NCBI GenBank assembly: GCA_021780695.1
Contig: JAJXYD010000033.1
Span: 159,046-223,045 of the forward strand
Length of the DNA stretch: 64,000 bases
Direction of reading: 5' to 3'
From: Deltaproteobacteria bacterium
GTDB taxonomy: Bacteria > Desulfobacterota > Syntrophobacteria > Syntrophobacterales > Syntrophobacteraceae
This document shows, in pieces, positions 31,285 through 39,321 of the stretch (within the stretch, counting starts at the first letter, position 1; every line of letters begins with the position of its first letter). The notes under the pieces were generated by a model, which was given only the letters and a program-made list of their open reading frames with translations, searched no databases and had not been told where the DNA came from. The position numbers were made by a program, and so were the translations under genes.

Positions 31285-32493
31285 TCAAGCCGCCTTCTTG
31301 ATGTTGAATCTGCGGCTGATCTTCGAAACGGTCATCTGCTCGATCATTGGCATACGGTCCTTCAGACATGCTTTTTTGACGAGTTTTTGTAGATCCGTCT
31401 TTGTGATCGACAGGGTGGCCAAAAGTTGATCTCGGGTCACTCCGAAGGCCATTAGCAGATCGATCAAGGCACCAAGGTCCGGGATTTCGAATGTTTCGGA
31501 CTCCGAATATGCCGCTTGCATTCCCCCGCTAACCACAGCGCCGCCGTTTTGGTCCACGTAGGCCCTTAAAAGTTCCTTAAGACTCTTTTCGAGTTGCCCG
31601 ATGAAGGTAATGAAGGTTATGGCCTTCTGGGCTTGCTCGGTATTTTCCAGCACCGGAGGGACCTGGAAAACGGGGGCCTCCGGGATTTTCTCGATGGATT
31701 CCATGATGTCCTTTCTGATCGGGCACGTTGGGACAGTGCAGCGCTCGCAAAGGCCGCACGGGATTGCAGGGTAGTTGGTGCCATACTTTTCAGGCCAAAT
31801 ATTATTGACCAAATTAAGCGCATCCCGAACGGCATCGAGACCCTTCCGGCTTTCCTGCAAATTCATAACGTCCAGGCGGACGGTGTCTGGCTTAAAGCCC
31901 CCTATTAAATTATAAATGGGCTCAACACACCAAACGCCGCCCATTTGGAGCGCTGGTACGTAGCGCGGGACCATTGCAGCATAAATACCGAGCTGCTCGT
32001 CAGAAGGAGTAGCGCGCCCTGTTTTGTGGTCTATGATCCGGATCGTGTCACCCTGGCGGTAGGCGTAATCCACAATGAGGCGAAACATCGTCTTCCCGCT
32101 CGTGTCGAACCATGCTTCCTTATTAGGAAGGGCGTTAAGATTTTCGTCAAAGCACATCTGTTTCTCGACCATTACCCAATCGGAACCTTCCGGAACGTGA
32201 ACCTCGGCTATTTCCGAACGCATGTAGATCTTGGCTAGGTCATGGGCTCTTTCCGGGTCAGTCCACTTCCCCAGTTCTTTCAGTTTGTGGAATTTTCCCC
32301 AGAACCAATCTGCGCAGCGTGGTTGTCTCATCTCCAGACAGTAGTTTTCGTAGTCCGCGATAAATGCGTGTATTTCATGCCCGATCTTCATCTGGGGGGA
32401 TTCGGGCTCTTTGAATGACTTGGTGATATATTTGGAGTTAAACAGGTGCGGACAGGGCAGATCTGACATTCGACTCGGGCTGAGGGCGATCAT
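31285..32493 (-). CDS. RecB/Cas4-type PD-(D/E)XK exonuclease, phage recombination
   Basis: 402 residues. GHEIHAFIADYE is the helical QhXXY-like start; catalytic acid and D-x-K come from FRLIVDYAYRQGDTIRIIDHKTG (Asp, then DHK). A Cys cluster CGLCERCTVPTC near residues 250-262 resembles the iron-sulfur or zinc site of Cas4/AddB-like nucleases. The C-terminal ~120 residues are helical. Next to the Bet annealase, it would act as the 5'-3' exonuclease of a lambda-Red-like recombination pair. ATGA overlap with the following small gene. Confidence 0.85.
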   Translation of the reverse strand: MIALSPSRMSDLPCPHLFNSKYITKSFKEPESPQMKIGHEIHAFIADYENYCLEMRQPRCADWFWGKFHKLKELGKWTDPERAHDLAKIYMRSEIAEVHVPEGSDWVMVEKQMCFDENLNALPNKEAWFDTSGKTMFRLIVDYAYRQGDTIRIIDHKTGRATPSDEQLGIYAAMVPRYVPALQMGGVWCVEPIYNLIGGFKPDTVRLDVMNLQESRKGLDAVRDALNLVNNIWPEKYGTNYPAIPCGLCERCTVPTCPIRKDIMESIEKIPEAPVFQVPPVLENTEQAQKAITFITFIGQLEKSLKELLRAYVDQNGGAVVSGGMQAAYSESETFEIPDLGALIDLLMAFGVTRDQLLATLSITKTDLQKLVKKACLKDRMPMIEQMTVSKISRRFNIKKAA

Positions 32494-32789
32494 TTGAATC
32501 CCTCCTTGGACTCCGGGTAATGCGCTTCGATCTCTGCATCCCAGAGCCGAATGGCTCCCACGTAATGGCTCGCAGCCAGCTCAATCAGTCGCGCTATTAG
32601 GCGCTCAAGCGTAGCCTGTGGGAGAGAGCCCACAAGGGCTTGCGCTATCCCATCCGCTTCAGCCTTGAAATAACGTGCCTGAGATTTTAGATTTCGAAAA
32701 CGAACGAGTTTTTCGCTTATTTCGATTGTTACGGGCACCGGCGCGGACAAGCCAATAGGCTCGGCCATTGCGATATGTATTCTCTTCAT
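32490..32789 (-). CDS. Small phage protein, intact member of a duplicated pair
   Basis: 99 residues: a short strand region RIHIAMAEPIGLSAPVPVTI, then helices with SLPQATLERLIARLIELAAS and HYVGAIRLWDAEI. The same pattern occurs again at 34,814-35,103 in a frameshifted copy. ATGA overlaps on both sides. No known family. Confidence 0.6.
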   Translation of the reverse strand: MKRIHIAMAEPIGLSAPVPVTIEISEKLVRFRNLKSQARYFKAEADGIAQALVGSLPQATLERLIARLIELAASHYVGAIRLWDAEIEAHYPESKEGFK

Positions 32790-33046
32790 GCGTCACCTTC
32801 TTCCGTGGTCTCATCAAAGTCGGGGTCAAAGCCGGCGTCCACGATAACCTCGGTTGCGAGCGGAACGGCATATTTGATAATGCCATATCGTATATCAGTC
32901 TGGAGTCGGTTGACGCTCATATTGGCGAGGATTGCCCAGTGTTTGGGTGTATCCCTGTAATAAAGCCACCTTTCCGCCTCCAGGGCGTCGATAAGATGGT
33001 GTAGGCTCTCGACGGTTTCCCCTTTCATGTATTTTCGATGCTTCAT
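32786..33046 (-). CDS. Small unknown protein
   Basis: 86 residues, helical first half (VESLHHLIDALEAERWLYY) and acidic tail (DPDFDETTEEGDA). ATGA overlaps with Bet upstream and the 99-residue gene downstream. No family recognised. Confidence 0.55.
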   Translation of the reverse strand: MKHRKYMKGETVESLHHLIDALEAERWLYYRDTPKHWAILANMSVNRLQTDIRYGIIKYAVPLATEVIVDAGFDPDFDETTEEGDA

Positions 33047-34329
33047 GCAGCACCCCCACCAATGAATCCGGACTTCGGTGGTTTCTCCCCCAAAACCACA
33101 CAGAACCCGTCGGCTTGTCGCGTCCGACAGCCGCCCTTGCAGAAACTAACGAAAGTCTTCTCCTTCGTGTACGGGCAGATAACCGACGGCTCGGGTGTAT
33201 CTGGGGCCCCCTCTTCCGGGATATTCTCGGCAGGACCGGACATGGGAATCTGTTCTTGAGCTTCCTGGAAGGCGCTCTCGGGAGGGTCGAAATCATCCGG
33301 TTGACTAGGATCTCTCGCGTCGGAGTCGTTTAAAAATTCCTCAGCGGCCAGAGAGGCTATCAGTTCGGCCGCCTCGTCTTCCCGGAGGTAGGATAATTCA
33401 TCATATCCTACCCTTAATTTCAGGAAGGACATTACCTTTGAGCGGTTTGCAGGCTCTCCGTAGGCCACTAGTTGCCGGACACGCGAAAGCTGCTCTGGTT
33501 TTGCCCCGCAGGTTTCGAGCTTCCCGCCAGGGAAGACATTTTTATCCAGCCCCATGAACTTGTTCCGCCGGCTGCGCCTGGGAAAGTCGCCGGAAGGAGT
33601 TGGGTCTGTAGTTGCCGCTTCACCGATGCTATTTGCTTGCACTGGCGACGTGTATGTCTCGGTTTTTGCCTGCTCAACGTCAATGGCCCCTTCCGGTAAC
33701 TTGTCGGGGTCCAGCCCCATCTCATCTGGAATGTACATGCGTTTGGTCCTTGATGGGAACGCCTCTCGTAGAGCCTGGGCTATGGCGACTTTTCGAATCA
33801 TGGTGGCGCGCTTGCCTTTAATGCCCCACATCTGCTGGTTAGACCCAAGATATTCGTCCAAGTTAACCTCCAGCCTGAATTCCGGGCGCGTTTTCCTTGA
33901 GACCTTGCACCACGCTCCTATGAGTTCGGTGCTGGGGGGAATCAGTCCGGAGGTATCGTAAAATCGCTTTTCCTCCTTATCCCACACGATAATGCCCGCC
34001 TGCCAGTCTAAGAGGTCAGGGCTGTCTTCGGCCCTTTTTACGAAGGCCTCCTTGGAGACGACCATTTGTGTGGTGTCCCCGTATTTTATGAGCCACGCCT
34101 CCCGCAGAAATGGATTAAGCTGGTTGAACTTACACATCGCCATAAACAGCGTTATTTCGCTATCCTTGATATTGCTCGCCTGCCCGACCGCAAGATACTT
34201 GCGCACAATGGAAGGTGTCAGCCGCACCGGACCGGCGTCGGTCTGGATTTCAACAACCTGGAGTTCTTTCTCCGCGACCGGGAGAGCGGTTTTTTGATTT
34301 GTAGCCTCTAAATCCTGTTGATTTTGCAT
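33043..34329 (-). CDS. Bet/RecT-family single-strand annealing protein with Zn-binding extension
   Basis: 428 residues, against ~260-300 for lambda Bet. Residues ~40-215 hold the annealase core: FMAMCKFNQLNPFLREAWLI, YGDTTQMVVSKEAFVKRAE, ELIGAWCKVSRK and ATMIRKVAIAQALREAFP. The extra C-terminal ~210 residues are low in order, with a helix RVRQLVAYGEPANRSKVMSF and a final Cys-rich part (ICPYTKEKTFVSFC, GGCRTR, GFCVV). Bet proteins pair complementary strands during phage recombination; the partner nuclease is two small genes away. Good ribosome site (GAGGAGA). Confidence 0.88.
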   Translation of the reverse strand: MQNQQDLEATNQKTALPVAEKELQVVEIQTDAGPVRLTPSIVRKYLAVGQASNIKDSEITLFMAMCKFNQLNPFLREAWLIKYGDTTQMVVSKEAFVKRAEDSPDLLDWQAGIIVWDKEEKRFYDTSGLIPPSTELIGAWCKVSRKTRPEFRLEVNLDEYLGSNQQMWGIKGKRATMIRKVAIAQALREAFPSRTKRMYIPDEMGLDPDKLPEGAIDVEQAKTETYTSPVQANSIGEAATTDPTPSGDFPRRSRRNKFMGLDKNVFPGGKLETCGAKPEQLSRVRQLVAYGEPANRSKVMSFLKLRVGYDELSYLREDEAAELIASLAAEEFLNDSDARDPSQPDDFDPPESAFQEAQEQIPMSGPAENIPEEGAPDTPEPSVICPYTKEKTFVSFCKGGCRTRQADGFCVVLGEKPPKSGFIGGGAA

Positions 34330-34366
34330 TATTTCTCCTCTACGATTGGTTAGGGTTTCTGGATTG

Positions 34367-34400
34367 CCCCTCTTTCCGTGCCAGTGGAAGGAGGGGTTTT
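34367..34400 (+). terminator. Hairpin upstream of the Bet gene
   Basis: CCCCTC-TTTCC / GGAAG-GAGGGG with TTTT after it on the plus strand. There is no plus-strand gene here, so it may shape the minus-strand leader of the Bet message or be a weak two-way terminator. Confidence 0.4.
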
Positions 34401-34620
34401 AATTGACAACAAACTTGGTCCTTTTGCCCGTTGCAAGGTCAATCATCCAGGCGGTCCCACAAAACCGGCAATCTACTCTTATGAAGCCGCCCTTTATCCG
34501 ATCCAGGAGAGCCACGAGCGCTTCCCGCACGAGCAAGTCCTCCTTGGCGCACTTGCAACCCTCAACAATCCCGATGGCTCTGGTCGCGTCTGATTCCCTT
34601 CTGGTTTTCATTCGCGGCAT
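34399..34620 (-). CDS. Small Zn-ribbon-like protein
   Basis: 73 residues, CKCAKED and CRFCGTAW provide four Cys, suited to one zinc ion. Overlaps the 69-residue gene by 13 bases. Early operon, unknown role. Confidence 0.55.
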   Translation of the reverse strand: MPRMKTRRESDATRAIGIVEGCKCAKEDLLVREALVALLDRIKGGFIRVDCRFCGTAWMIDLATGKRTKFVVN

Positions 34621-34817
34621 TTTCCTTCCTCCTTTTGTTCCGCAATTATTTCTTCAAGGGCAAGCCGGACCCTTCTTATGGTCTCTTCGTGCTCTGGACC
34701 AAAGGGGCAGTTTTCTTCCGTGTCGTCATTAGCTACGGCTGCGGCTCTAAAACCTTTGATCCACCAAAGGATATCGGCCAAGCGGTCACTATCATTCTCC
34801 GTAAGGTTGATCTTCAT
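34608..34817 (-). CDS. Small acidic helical protein
   Basis: 69 residues; helices DRLADILWWIKGFRAAAV and ETIRRVRLALEEIIAEQ. GAAGGAGA precedes its ATG, which overlaps the upstream paralogue stop as ATGA. Unknown function. Confidence 0.5.
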   Translation of the reverse strand: MKINLTENDSDRLADILWWIKGFRAAAVANDDTEENCPFGPEHEETIRRVRLALEEIIAEQKEEGKCRE

Positions 34818-35103
34818 TGCTCGTCTCCTTCCGAATCAAGATGGATTCCCTTGTCGTAAAGTCTGGTGACCCCACAATAGTGGCCTGCCAACATCTCGAT
34901 CAATATTGCCACGAGACGATGGAACGTGGCTTGAGGTAAAGACTCACTGAGCGCCACCGCTAGACTCCTCGCCTCAAAGGCGTACCAATTTGCTTGGTCG
35001 GAAGCGCTTTCAAAACGCACAGGCTCGCCTCCGATCTCGATTACACGGGCCTGGGGGTGCTACCATTGATTGGCTCTGCGGCTGTGATATAAACCCTACG
35101 CAT
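34814..35103 (-). pseudogene. Frameshifted paralogue of the 32,490-32,789 gene
   Basis: From the ATG at 35103 (GGAAAAGAG upstream) the frame reads RRVYITAAEPINGSTPRPV and stops at TAA (35043-35041). In the next frame the sequence goes on as VIEIGGEPVRFES...SLPQATFHRLVAILIEMLAGHYCGVTRL, matching the intact copy. Adding one C to the C5 run in AGCACCCCCAGG restores a single frame that aligns with the 99-residue protein without gaps. Either a true one-base deletion or a sequence error. Confidence 0.75.
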
Positions 35104-35246
35104 ACGCATCTCTTTTCCAGGTTGGATTTACCGGAGTTCACCGCTGCCACGCGGCTACTGTGGCCACCGGCGGCATCTCGGAGGTTAATTAAAAACTTCC
35201 TAAGTAGCTGTAATCGGGAATGAATACGTTTGTATGCACAAATTTA

Positions 35247-35462
35247 TCATCTCGTATTACGACAATCTTGCTGACTCCGAAGCTGATCGAGCGATACCAT
35301 CCGAATCAACGAAGGATTGTCCCGTACCTGGCCCACTGCGAGCAAAAGAGAGGTTCGAATGAGGTCACTAAGCGAGCAGTCTAGATCCGTAAGCTGTTGG
35401 CCGAGCCATTTTTCAAAATCTTCGTCGATGCGAAAATTCTTTGTTACATCACGCTTTGACAT
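35247..35462 (-). CDS. Ribbon-helix-helix-like small regulator
   Basis: 71 residues from the ATG at 35462 (GGGAG upstream). DVTKNFRIDEDFEKWLGQQL then CSLSDLIRTSLLLAVGQV follows the strand-helix-helix layout of Arc/MetJ/CopG-type DNA-binding proteins. Early gene just below the Cro-like gene; likely a transcription regulator. Confidence 0.65.
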   Translation of the reverse strand: MSKRDVTKNFRIDEDFEKWLGQQLTDLDCSLSDLIRTSLLLAVGQVRDNPSLIRMVSLDQLRSQQDCRNTR

Positions 35463-35530
35463 TGTGTCTCCCCCTGTTATCCTTCCGGCAGTTGAACCGC
35501 GCCCCCGCGTAGAAGCGCCGGATGGTCGAT

Positions 35531-35764
35531 CTATCGCCCTTTTTGTGGCGCCAGCCTCTTTCGACGCCGCTTGGCCAGCTCCACGCATTTGGACTTTATT
35601 CCGGTTGGCGACGGTATTGGGCCGTCTACAAATCTCGGTTTTGGAGCCCCGAGCAAAAACATTACCCGGCGACGAATCGCGGCCATCTCGGCTGCGTGCC
35701 GCTCGTTTTCTCGATTTAGATCTTCGAGGACGCCTCGGAGTTCGTCATCGTCGCAAACACTCAT
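35531..35764 (-). CDS. Small coiled-coil, basic-tail protein
   Basis: 77 residues. ELRGVLEDLNRENERHAAEM is a coiled coil; the C terminus KCVELAKRRRKRLAPQKGR is strongly basic and may touch nucleic acid. ATGA overlap with the Cro-like gene. Unknown. Confidence 0.5.
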   Translation of the reverse strand: MSVCDDDELRGVLEDLNRENERHAAEMAAIRRRVMFLLGAPKPRFVDGPIPSPTGIKSKCVELAKRRRKRLAPQKGR

Positions 35765-35964
35765 TTCCGCGCCCTGGCTTCTTCTATAAGTTCGTTTCGG
35801 AAATCATCGGGATAGAGCCATGCGAGGCGGTCTATACCGGTGGCAGCTTCCAATTTGGCCGCTGTGGCAGGGGATGGACGGTGCTTCCCATTTAAAATGT
35901 CGCCTATGTGGCTTGGAGTCATTTGGACTACCCTGGCCAATCTGGCTTTCGTACCTCTTTCCAT
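35761..35964 (-). CDS. Cro-like HTH protein, first leftward early gene
   Basis: 67 residues from the ATG at 35964, with TTGGAGG 7 bases upstream. TKARLARVVQMTPSHIGDIL is a Cro/CI-type helix-turn-helix, followed by NGKHRPSPATAAKLEAATG, as in one-domain Xre proteins. It is divergent from the CI-type repressor and stands first in the leftward operon, the standard place of Cro, which would repress the repressor promoter after induction. Confidence 0.85.
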   Translation of the reverse strand: MERGTKARLARVVQMTPSHIGDILNGKHRPSPATAAKLEAATGIDRLAWLYPDDFRNELIEEARARK

Positions 35965-35998
35965 TGCATCGCCTCCAAAAGCTTGGGTATATGCAGGT

Positions 35999-36027
35999 AT
36001 ATTAGAAAACAACTAAGAAGCTGTCAA
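35999..36027 (-). promoter_or_regulatory. Leftward early promoter (consensus -35)
   Basis: Minus strand TTGACA (36027-36022), 17 bases, TAATAT (36004-35999). All six -35 bases match the sigma-70 consensus and five of six in the -10. Start of transcription should be near 35,992, ~28 bases upstream of the Cro-like start codon. Confidence 0.8.
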
Positions 36028-36029
36028 AT

Positions 36030-36078
36030 AAATATTAGTCGATAACTAATATTTTTTTATTCGGTAATATCTGATATT
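36030..36078. promoter_or_regulatory. Operator region between Cro-like gene and repressor
   Basis: Two palindromes lie in the divergent gap: AAATATTAGT-cgata-ACTAATATTT (36030-36054), next to the -35 of the leftward promoter, and AATATC-T-GATATT (36066-36078), seven bases before the repressor start codon. They share AATAT-type half sites and are the likely binding sites for the repressor and Cro-like protein. A plus-strand promoter for the repressor is not clear. Confidence 0.65.
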
Positions 36079-36084
36079 CCAAAT

Positions 36085-36867
36085 ATGGGAGAGAAAGGGA
36101 TAGATGCCGTGTTCCATGCCGCGCTGGAATATGAAATTAGGAAAGGCGGCAGGGGTGCCCAAGCCAGGTTAGCCAAGGCGATCGGGAAGACTCCTACTTA
36201 TGTCAACGACCTCCTAAAAAGGAAGGCGTATGGCTCGGAAGCTACGAGGCGTGAGATCGCCAAGGTATTTGGCTACGACTATGAAGATTTTCTCGATATC
36301 GGTCGTCAAATTCTTAAAGATCGCGGAGAGGCGATCGAACCCAGACCCCGCGTCTGGAAGCGCGAGAGCGCATCTGCCTCTATCGTCTTATTGGGTGAAC
36401 TCGAAACAAAGCCTGGGGTTGCGCTTGAAGACTACTACGCTGCCCCCCTGATAGACGGCGCGATAGCCGCTGGCCCTGGTCGAGTAATAAGTGAGACAGA
36501 GGTTGGATCATTGGTGTGGATATATGCACCTGAGTTACGCCATCGACAAAGACACAACCTTGTTGCGATAAAGATTGATGGGAAAAACGGTGATTCCATG
36601 TTGCCCACTTTATGCCCAGGAGACATTGTTTTGGTAGACAGAGATGATCCAGGCTCAGACGATAGCGCCTTCATAGACCGAAAGATTTATGCAGTAAGGG
36701 ACGGTCAAGGTGGAGCGGCGGTCAAGCGTCTTTATAGATCTCCGAAGGGTATTGTTGTTTACTCCGACAATCGAGAAGTCCCTCCAGAAATAGCCTGGAC
36801 CGGTAACATAGCGGAACTCATAATCGGCCGTGTCGTGTGGGGTTGGCGCAATCTTCTGGACGCATGA
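36085..36867 (+). CDS. CI-type phage repressor with S24 self-cleavage domain
   Basis: 260 residues. The N-terminal HTH (GAQARLAKAIGKTPTYVNDL) is followed by a linker and a LexA/S24 peptidase domain: cleavage-site-like AAG at residues 128-130 (IAAGPG), nucleophile Ser171 in GDSMLPTLCPGD and general-base Lys214 in AAVKRLYRS. Such repressors are cut when RecA filaments form, so the prophage should be SOS inducible. It is divergent from the Cro-like gene and heads an operon with three more genes, the next overlapping by ATGA. Confidence 0.92.
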   Translation: MGEKGIDAVFHAALEYEIRKGGRGAQARLAKAIGKTPTYVNDLLKRKAYGSEATRREIAKVFGYDYEDFLDIGRQILKDRGEAIEPRPRVWKRESASASIVLLGELETKPGVALEDYYAAPLIDGAIAAGPGRVISETEVGSLVWIYAPELRHRQRHNLVAIKIDGKNGDSMLPTLCPGDIVLVDRDDPGSDDSAFIDRKIYAVRDGQGGAAVKRLYRSPKGIVVYSDNREVPPEIAWTGNIAELIIGRVVWGWRNLLDA

Positions 36868-37631
36868 GGAATGAGATGTTTAACTTTCTTCTCATAGCTC
36901 TGATCTTTTTGGCCTGCTCCCTGTTCATTTGGCACATGGCTCGATCCAGTCCGCGAAGACAGACTCGTCCGAGGCGTAAAGCCTCCCCAAGGAAAGAGAG
37001 TCCAAGGCAATATCTCGCCAGGGCCGCACGCCTCGAAAAAGAACGGGTGCGATACCAAAGAGCTGTTATTGAAGATCGCGTAAGCCGGAAAAAATTTACA
37101 ATCACCGACGCGCATCAGAGCCAGCCTGTACAGTCGCGCAAACCTTCGGCGGAGCATCTTGTTAGAGTTACCTTCCCTATCGTCTCGCATTATTCGGAAG
37201 TAGAACCGGGCGAGGATTACCAGCTAAATGAAGACGATCAGGGCATTATCAGAGTGCGGCCACGCAAACCCGCCCACGCAACTTACCCGACAATCGCCAT
37301 AAAGGGCGTAGCTGTTGCCGGTCTTTCTCAACCGGAGGCCTCGAAAAACGCTGCTCATTTTATTGCCGGTATCAACCGTTCGCTCACCCTGGTAAGGGAA
37401 CCTGACAACGAATATGACAAAGACGCCATCAAAGTCATCGGTTCTTGGGCACAGAGGGATAAACCCTCATTTTTCGGGTCAGGACAACTCGGATGGGTTC
37501 CCCGTGAGGTAGCGCGTGAAATTGCAAAAGATAAGATGTTTACCGGCATTGAGCTCCTTGCCACCGTTAGGGCATTATTCCCTCCATCATCCGGGGGCTC
37601 TCCCGGCATTCGAATGGACATTTGGATATGA
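36864..37631 (+). CDS. Membrane-anchored HIRAN-domain protein in the lysogeny operon
   Basis: 255 residues from the ATG at 36864, overlapping the repressor stop by 4 bases. Residues ~6-25 (FLLIALIFLACSLFIWHMA) form one transmembrane helix; a very basic linker follows (RRQTRPRRKASPRKE). Residues ~140-245 are a HIRAN domain: TIAIKGVAVAGLSQPE, SLTLVREPDNEYDKDAIKV and GQLGWVPREVAREI. In Rad5/HLTF HIRAN binds DNA ends. Co-expression with the repressor means it is made in the lysogen. A role in excluding or sensing other DNA is inference. Confidence 0.82.
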   Translation: MRNEMFNFLLIALIFLACSLFIWHMARSSPRRQTRPRRKASPRKESPRQYLARAARLEKERVRYQRAVIEDRVSRKKFTITDAHQSQPVQSRKPSAEHLVRVTFPIVSHYSEVEPGEDYQLNEDDQGIIRVRPRKPAHATYPTIAIKGVAVAGLSQPEASKNAAHFIAGINRSLTLVREPDNEYDKDAIKVIGSWAQRDKPSFFGSGQLGWVPREVAREIAKDKMFTGIELLATVRALFPPSSGGSPGIRMDIWI

Positions 37632-37662
37632 TGCGTTCGTTAACAAACATCGTGGGGAATTT

Positions 37663-38202
37663 ATGCGAACCTTAATGACCTTCTGCCTTACACCATTTCT
37701 CCTGGCATATATTGTCATCGCTGCGACTGCTGCGCAGCCAGACCCGATAGCGATTTTAAAAAACACCTACGACGCCTGCAACTCCGGGTACGACTCCTTC
37801 CAAAGCCTAAAAGGCACTTGCGGCGCCCAATCCGGTCCGACGTGCTCCGACAAATTGACCTTTATCGCCCAGCAAATGCGAAAGTGTTCCATCGCCATCC
37901 AGGATGTAGGGCTTTGGGCTCGATCGCAAGACGCTCTTGGTGTAGATGCGGCGGCAGGTATCGAGCCGTTTAATAATCAAATGATGGCGATAGAACAACT
38001 CGCCAATACCGAACAAAGAGTTTGCGGGACAGAGGCTTGCGAGGCTACCGTTGGCGCCGGGAAGATTTACGCTGAACAGGGCAACAAGCAGCTAGCCCAA
38101 AAGCTTTACAGGAAAGCCTTGGTCGTATTTACTGGCGACGACTATAAGGGATGCCGGCAAGAAGCTGAGTTCGGGATCCAAGATCTGGGACAATTAAAAT
38201 GA
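37663..38202 (+). CDS. Secreted Cys-rich protein (lysogeny gene)
   Basis: 179 residues from the ATG at 37663 (GGGGA upstream). A signal peptide (MRTLMTFCLTPFLLAYIVIA, then ATAAQP) precedes a helical mature part with about seven Cys (CNSGY, GTCGAQ, TCSDK, KCSIA, VCGTEAC, GCRQE), a likely disulfide-bonded periplasmic protein. It overlaps the integrase start by 4 bases. Lysogenic conversion is a possible role. No family recognised. Confidence 0.6.
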   Translation: MRTLMTFCLTPFLLAYIVIAATAAQPDPIAILKNTYDACNSGYDSFQSLKGTCGAQSGPTCSDKLTFIAQQMRKCSIAIQDVGLWARSQDALGVDAAAGIEPFNNQMMAIEQLANTEQRVCGTEACEATVGAGKIYAEQGNKQLAQKLYRKALVVFTGDDYKGCRQEAEFGIQDLGQLK

Positions 38203-39314
38203 GTGTCCACACCCTCCCGGATGGCCGCGTGATCTGCAAATGGTATGACGACGCGGGAAAGATCAAAAAAAAATATTTCGGAAGGGGAGAGCTCGCCGAG
38301 AAGAAAGCTCTCGCGCTTGACCGGAAAATTAAAGAACTGAAGGCCGTTAATACCACAGCCGGGATCGTGACGATCCGTGATCTCCTGGGCGCTTATCACA
38401 ATCAGCACCTGGTGACCAAGTCCACGCAGAAATCAGACTTCTACCGGATCGACCGAACCCTTGTTCCGGCGCTTGGCCATATTGCCGCCGAGGCGATCAA
38501 GTCGGAGCAGGTCAACTCCTACATTATGGAGCGGGTCAACGCGGGGAAAAGCGTTGCTACGGTAGACCGAGAGTTCGATCTGCTTAGGGCAGCTTACGCC
38601 TGGGGGATGTCGCAGTCTCCAAAGCTCATCCACCGAAATCCCCTTGCCGATTTTCGGCTAAAACAATCTCCCGGCAAAGATGTTCCGTTGCCGCCTTCCA
38701 TCGAGGAGATCCGCGCGATCATCGCGCACGCCCGGCGCCACCTGATGAGGGCGATAACACTTTCATGGCATACCGGCATGCGCCCGGGCTTCGAGACGAC
38801 CGGGGTAAAGTGGGGAGATGTGAACCTCGATGACTTGCGCTTGAAGGTCGTTTCCGCAAGAAAGGGAGGCCCGGCAGTGAGGCACTTGGCTATTCATCCC
38901 GAGCTCGAGCAGGCGCTGATTATTTGGAAGAAGGAAGATGAGGCGCTGATCGCAAAGAAAGCATGGGAGGTCCCGCTTTCGGATATCCCAATCGTAAACT
39001 ATGGGCTCCGGCCGGTAGCATCTTTAAAACATGCCTGGGACACGGCAAAACGCGATGCCAAAATTACACGGCGGCTTCGTCTCTACGACATCCGGCACAA
39101 ATTTGCCACGCAGCTCCTCGAGGAGGGGACGGCCGGCGCGATCGTGAGCAAGCTCATGGGCCATTCCAGGGAAGACACGACCCAACGCTTCTACATGCAC
39201 GTTTCGGACCGGCACACTGCGCAGGCTATAAAATCGCTTCCGGCCCTGGGTACTCTGGGTACTGGGTACTCAGAAAAGCGGCGCGAGAATATAAGCGATA
39301 ATGATGACTTATAA
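38199..39314 (+). CDS. int: Tyrosine integrase
   Basis: 371 residues. An N-terminal arm-binding part, a core-binding domain (~residues 58-155, TIRDLLGAYHNQHLVT) and the catalytic domain: Arg195 in HTGMRPGFET, Lys in the KGGPAVRHL hairpin, YDIRHKFAT giving Arg299 with Tyr296 in the usual His place, GHSREDTT (His322) and nucleophile Tyr332 in FYMHV. It recombines the attachment site in tRNA-Pro, whose 3' fragment begins 7 bases past its stop codon. It is cotranscribed with the repressor genes, which is unusual. Confidence 0.95.
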   Translation: MSVHTLPDGRVICKWYDDAGKIKKKYFGRGELAEKKALALDRKIKELKAVNTTAGIVTIRDLLGAYHNQHLVTKSTQKSDFYRIDRTLVPALGHIAAEAIKSEQVNSYIMERVNAGKSVATVDREFDLLRAAYAWGMSQSPKLIHRNPLADFRLKQSPGKDVPLPPSIEEIRAIIAHARRHLMRAITLSWHTGMRPGFETTGVKWGDVNLDDLRLKVVSARKGGPAVRHLAIHPELEQALIIWKKEDEALIAKKAWEVPLSDIPIVNYGLRPVASLKHAWDTAKRDAKITRRLRLYDIRHKFATQLLEEGTAGAIVSKLMGHSREDTTQRFYMHVSDRHTAQAIKSLPALGTLGTGYSEKRRENISDNDDL

Positions 39315-39321
39315 TCCTGCG

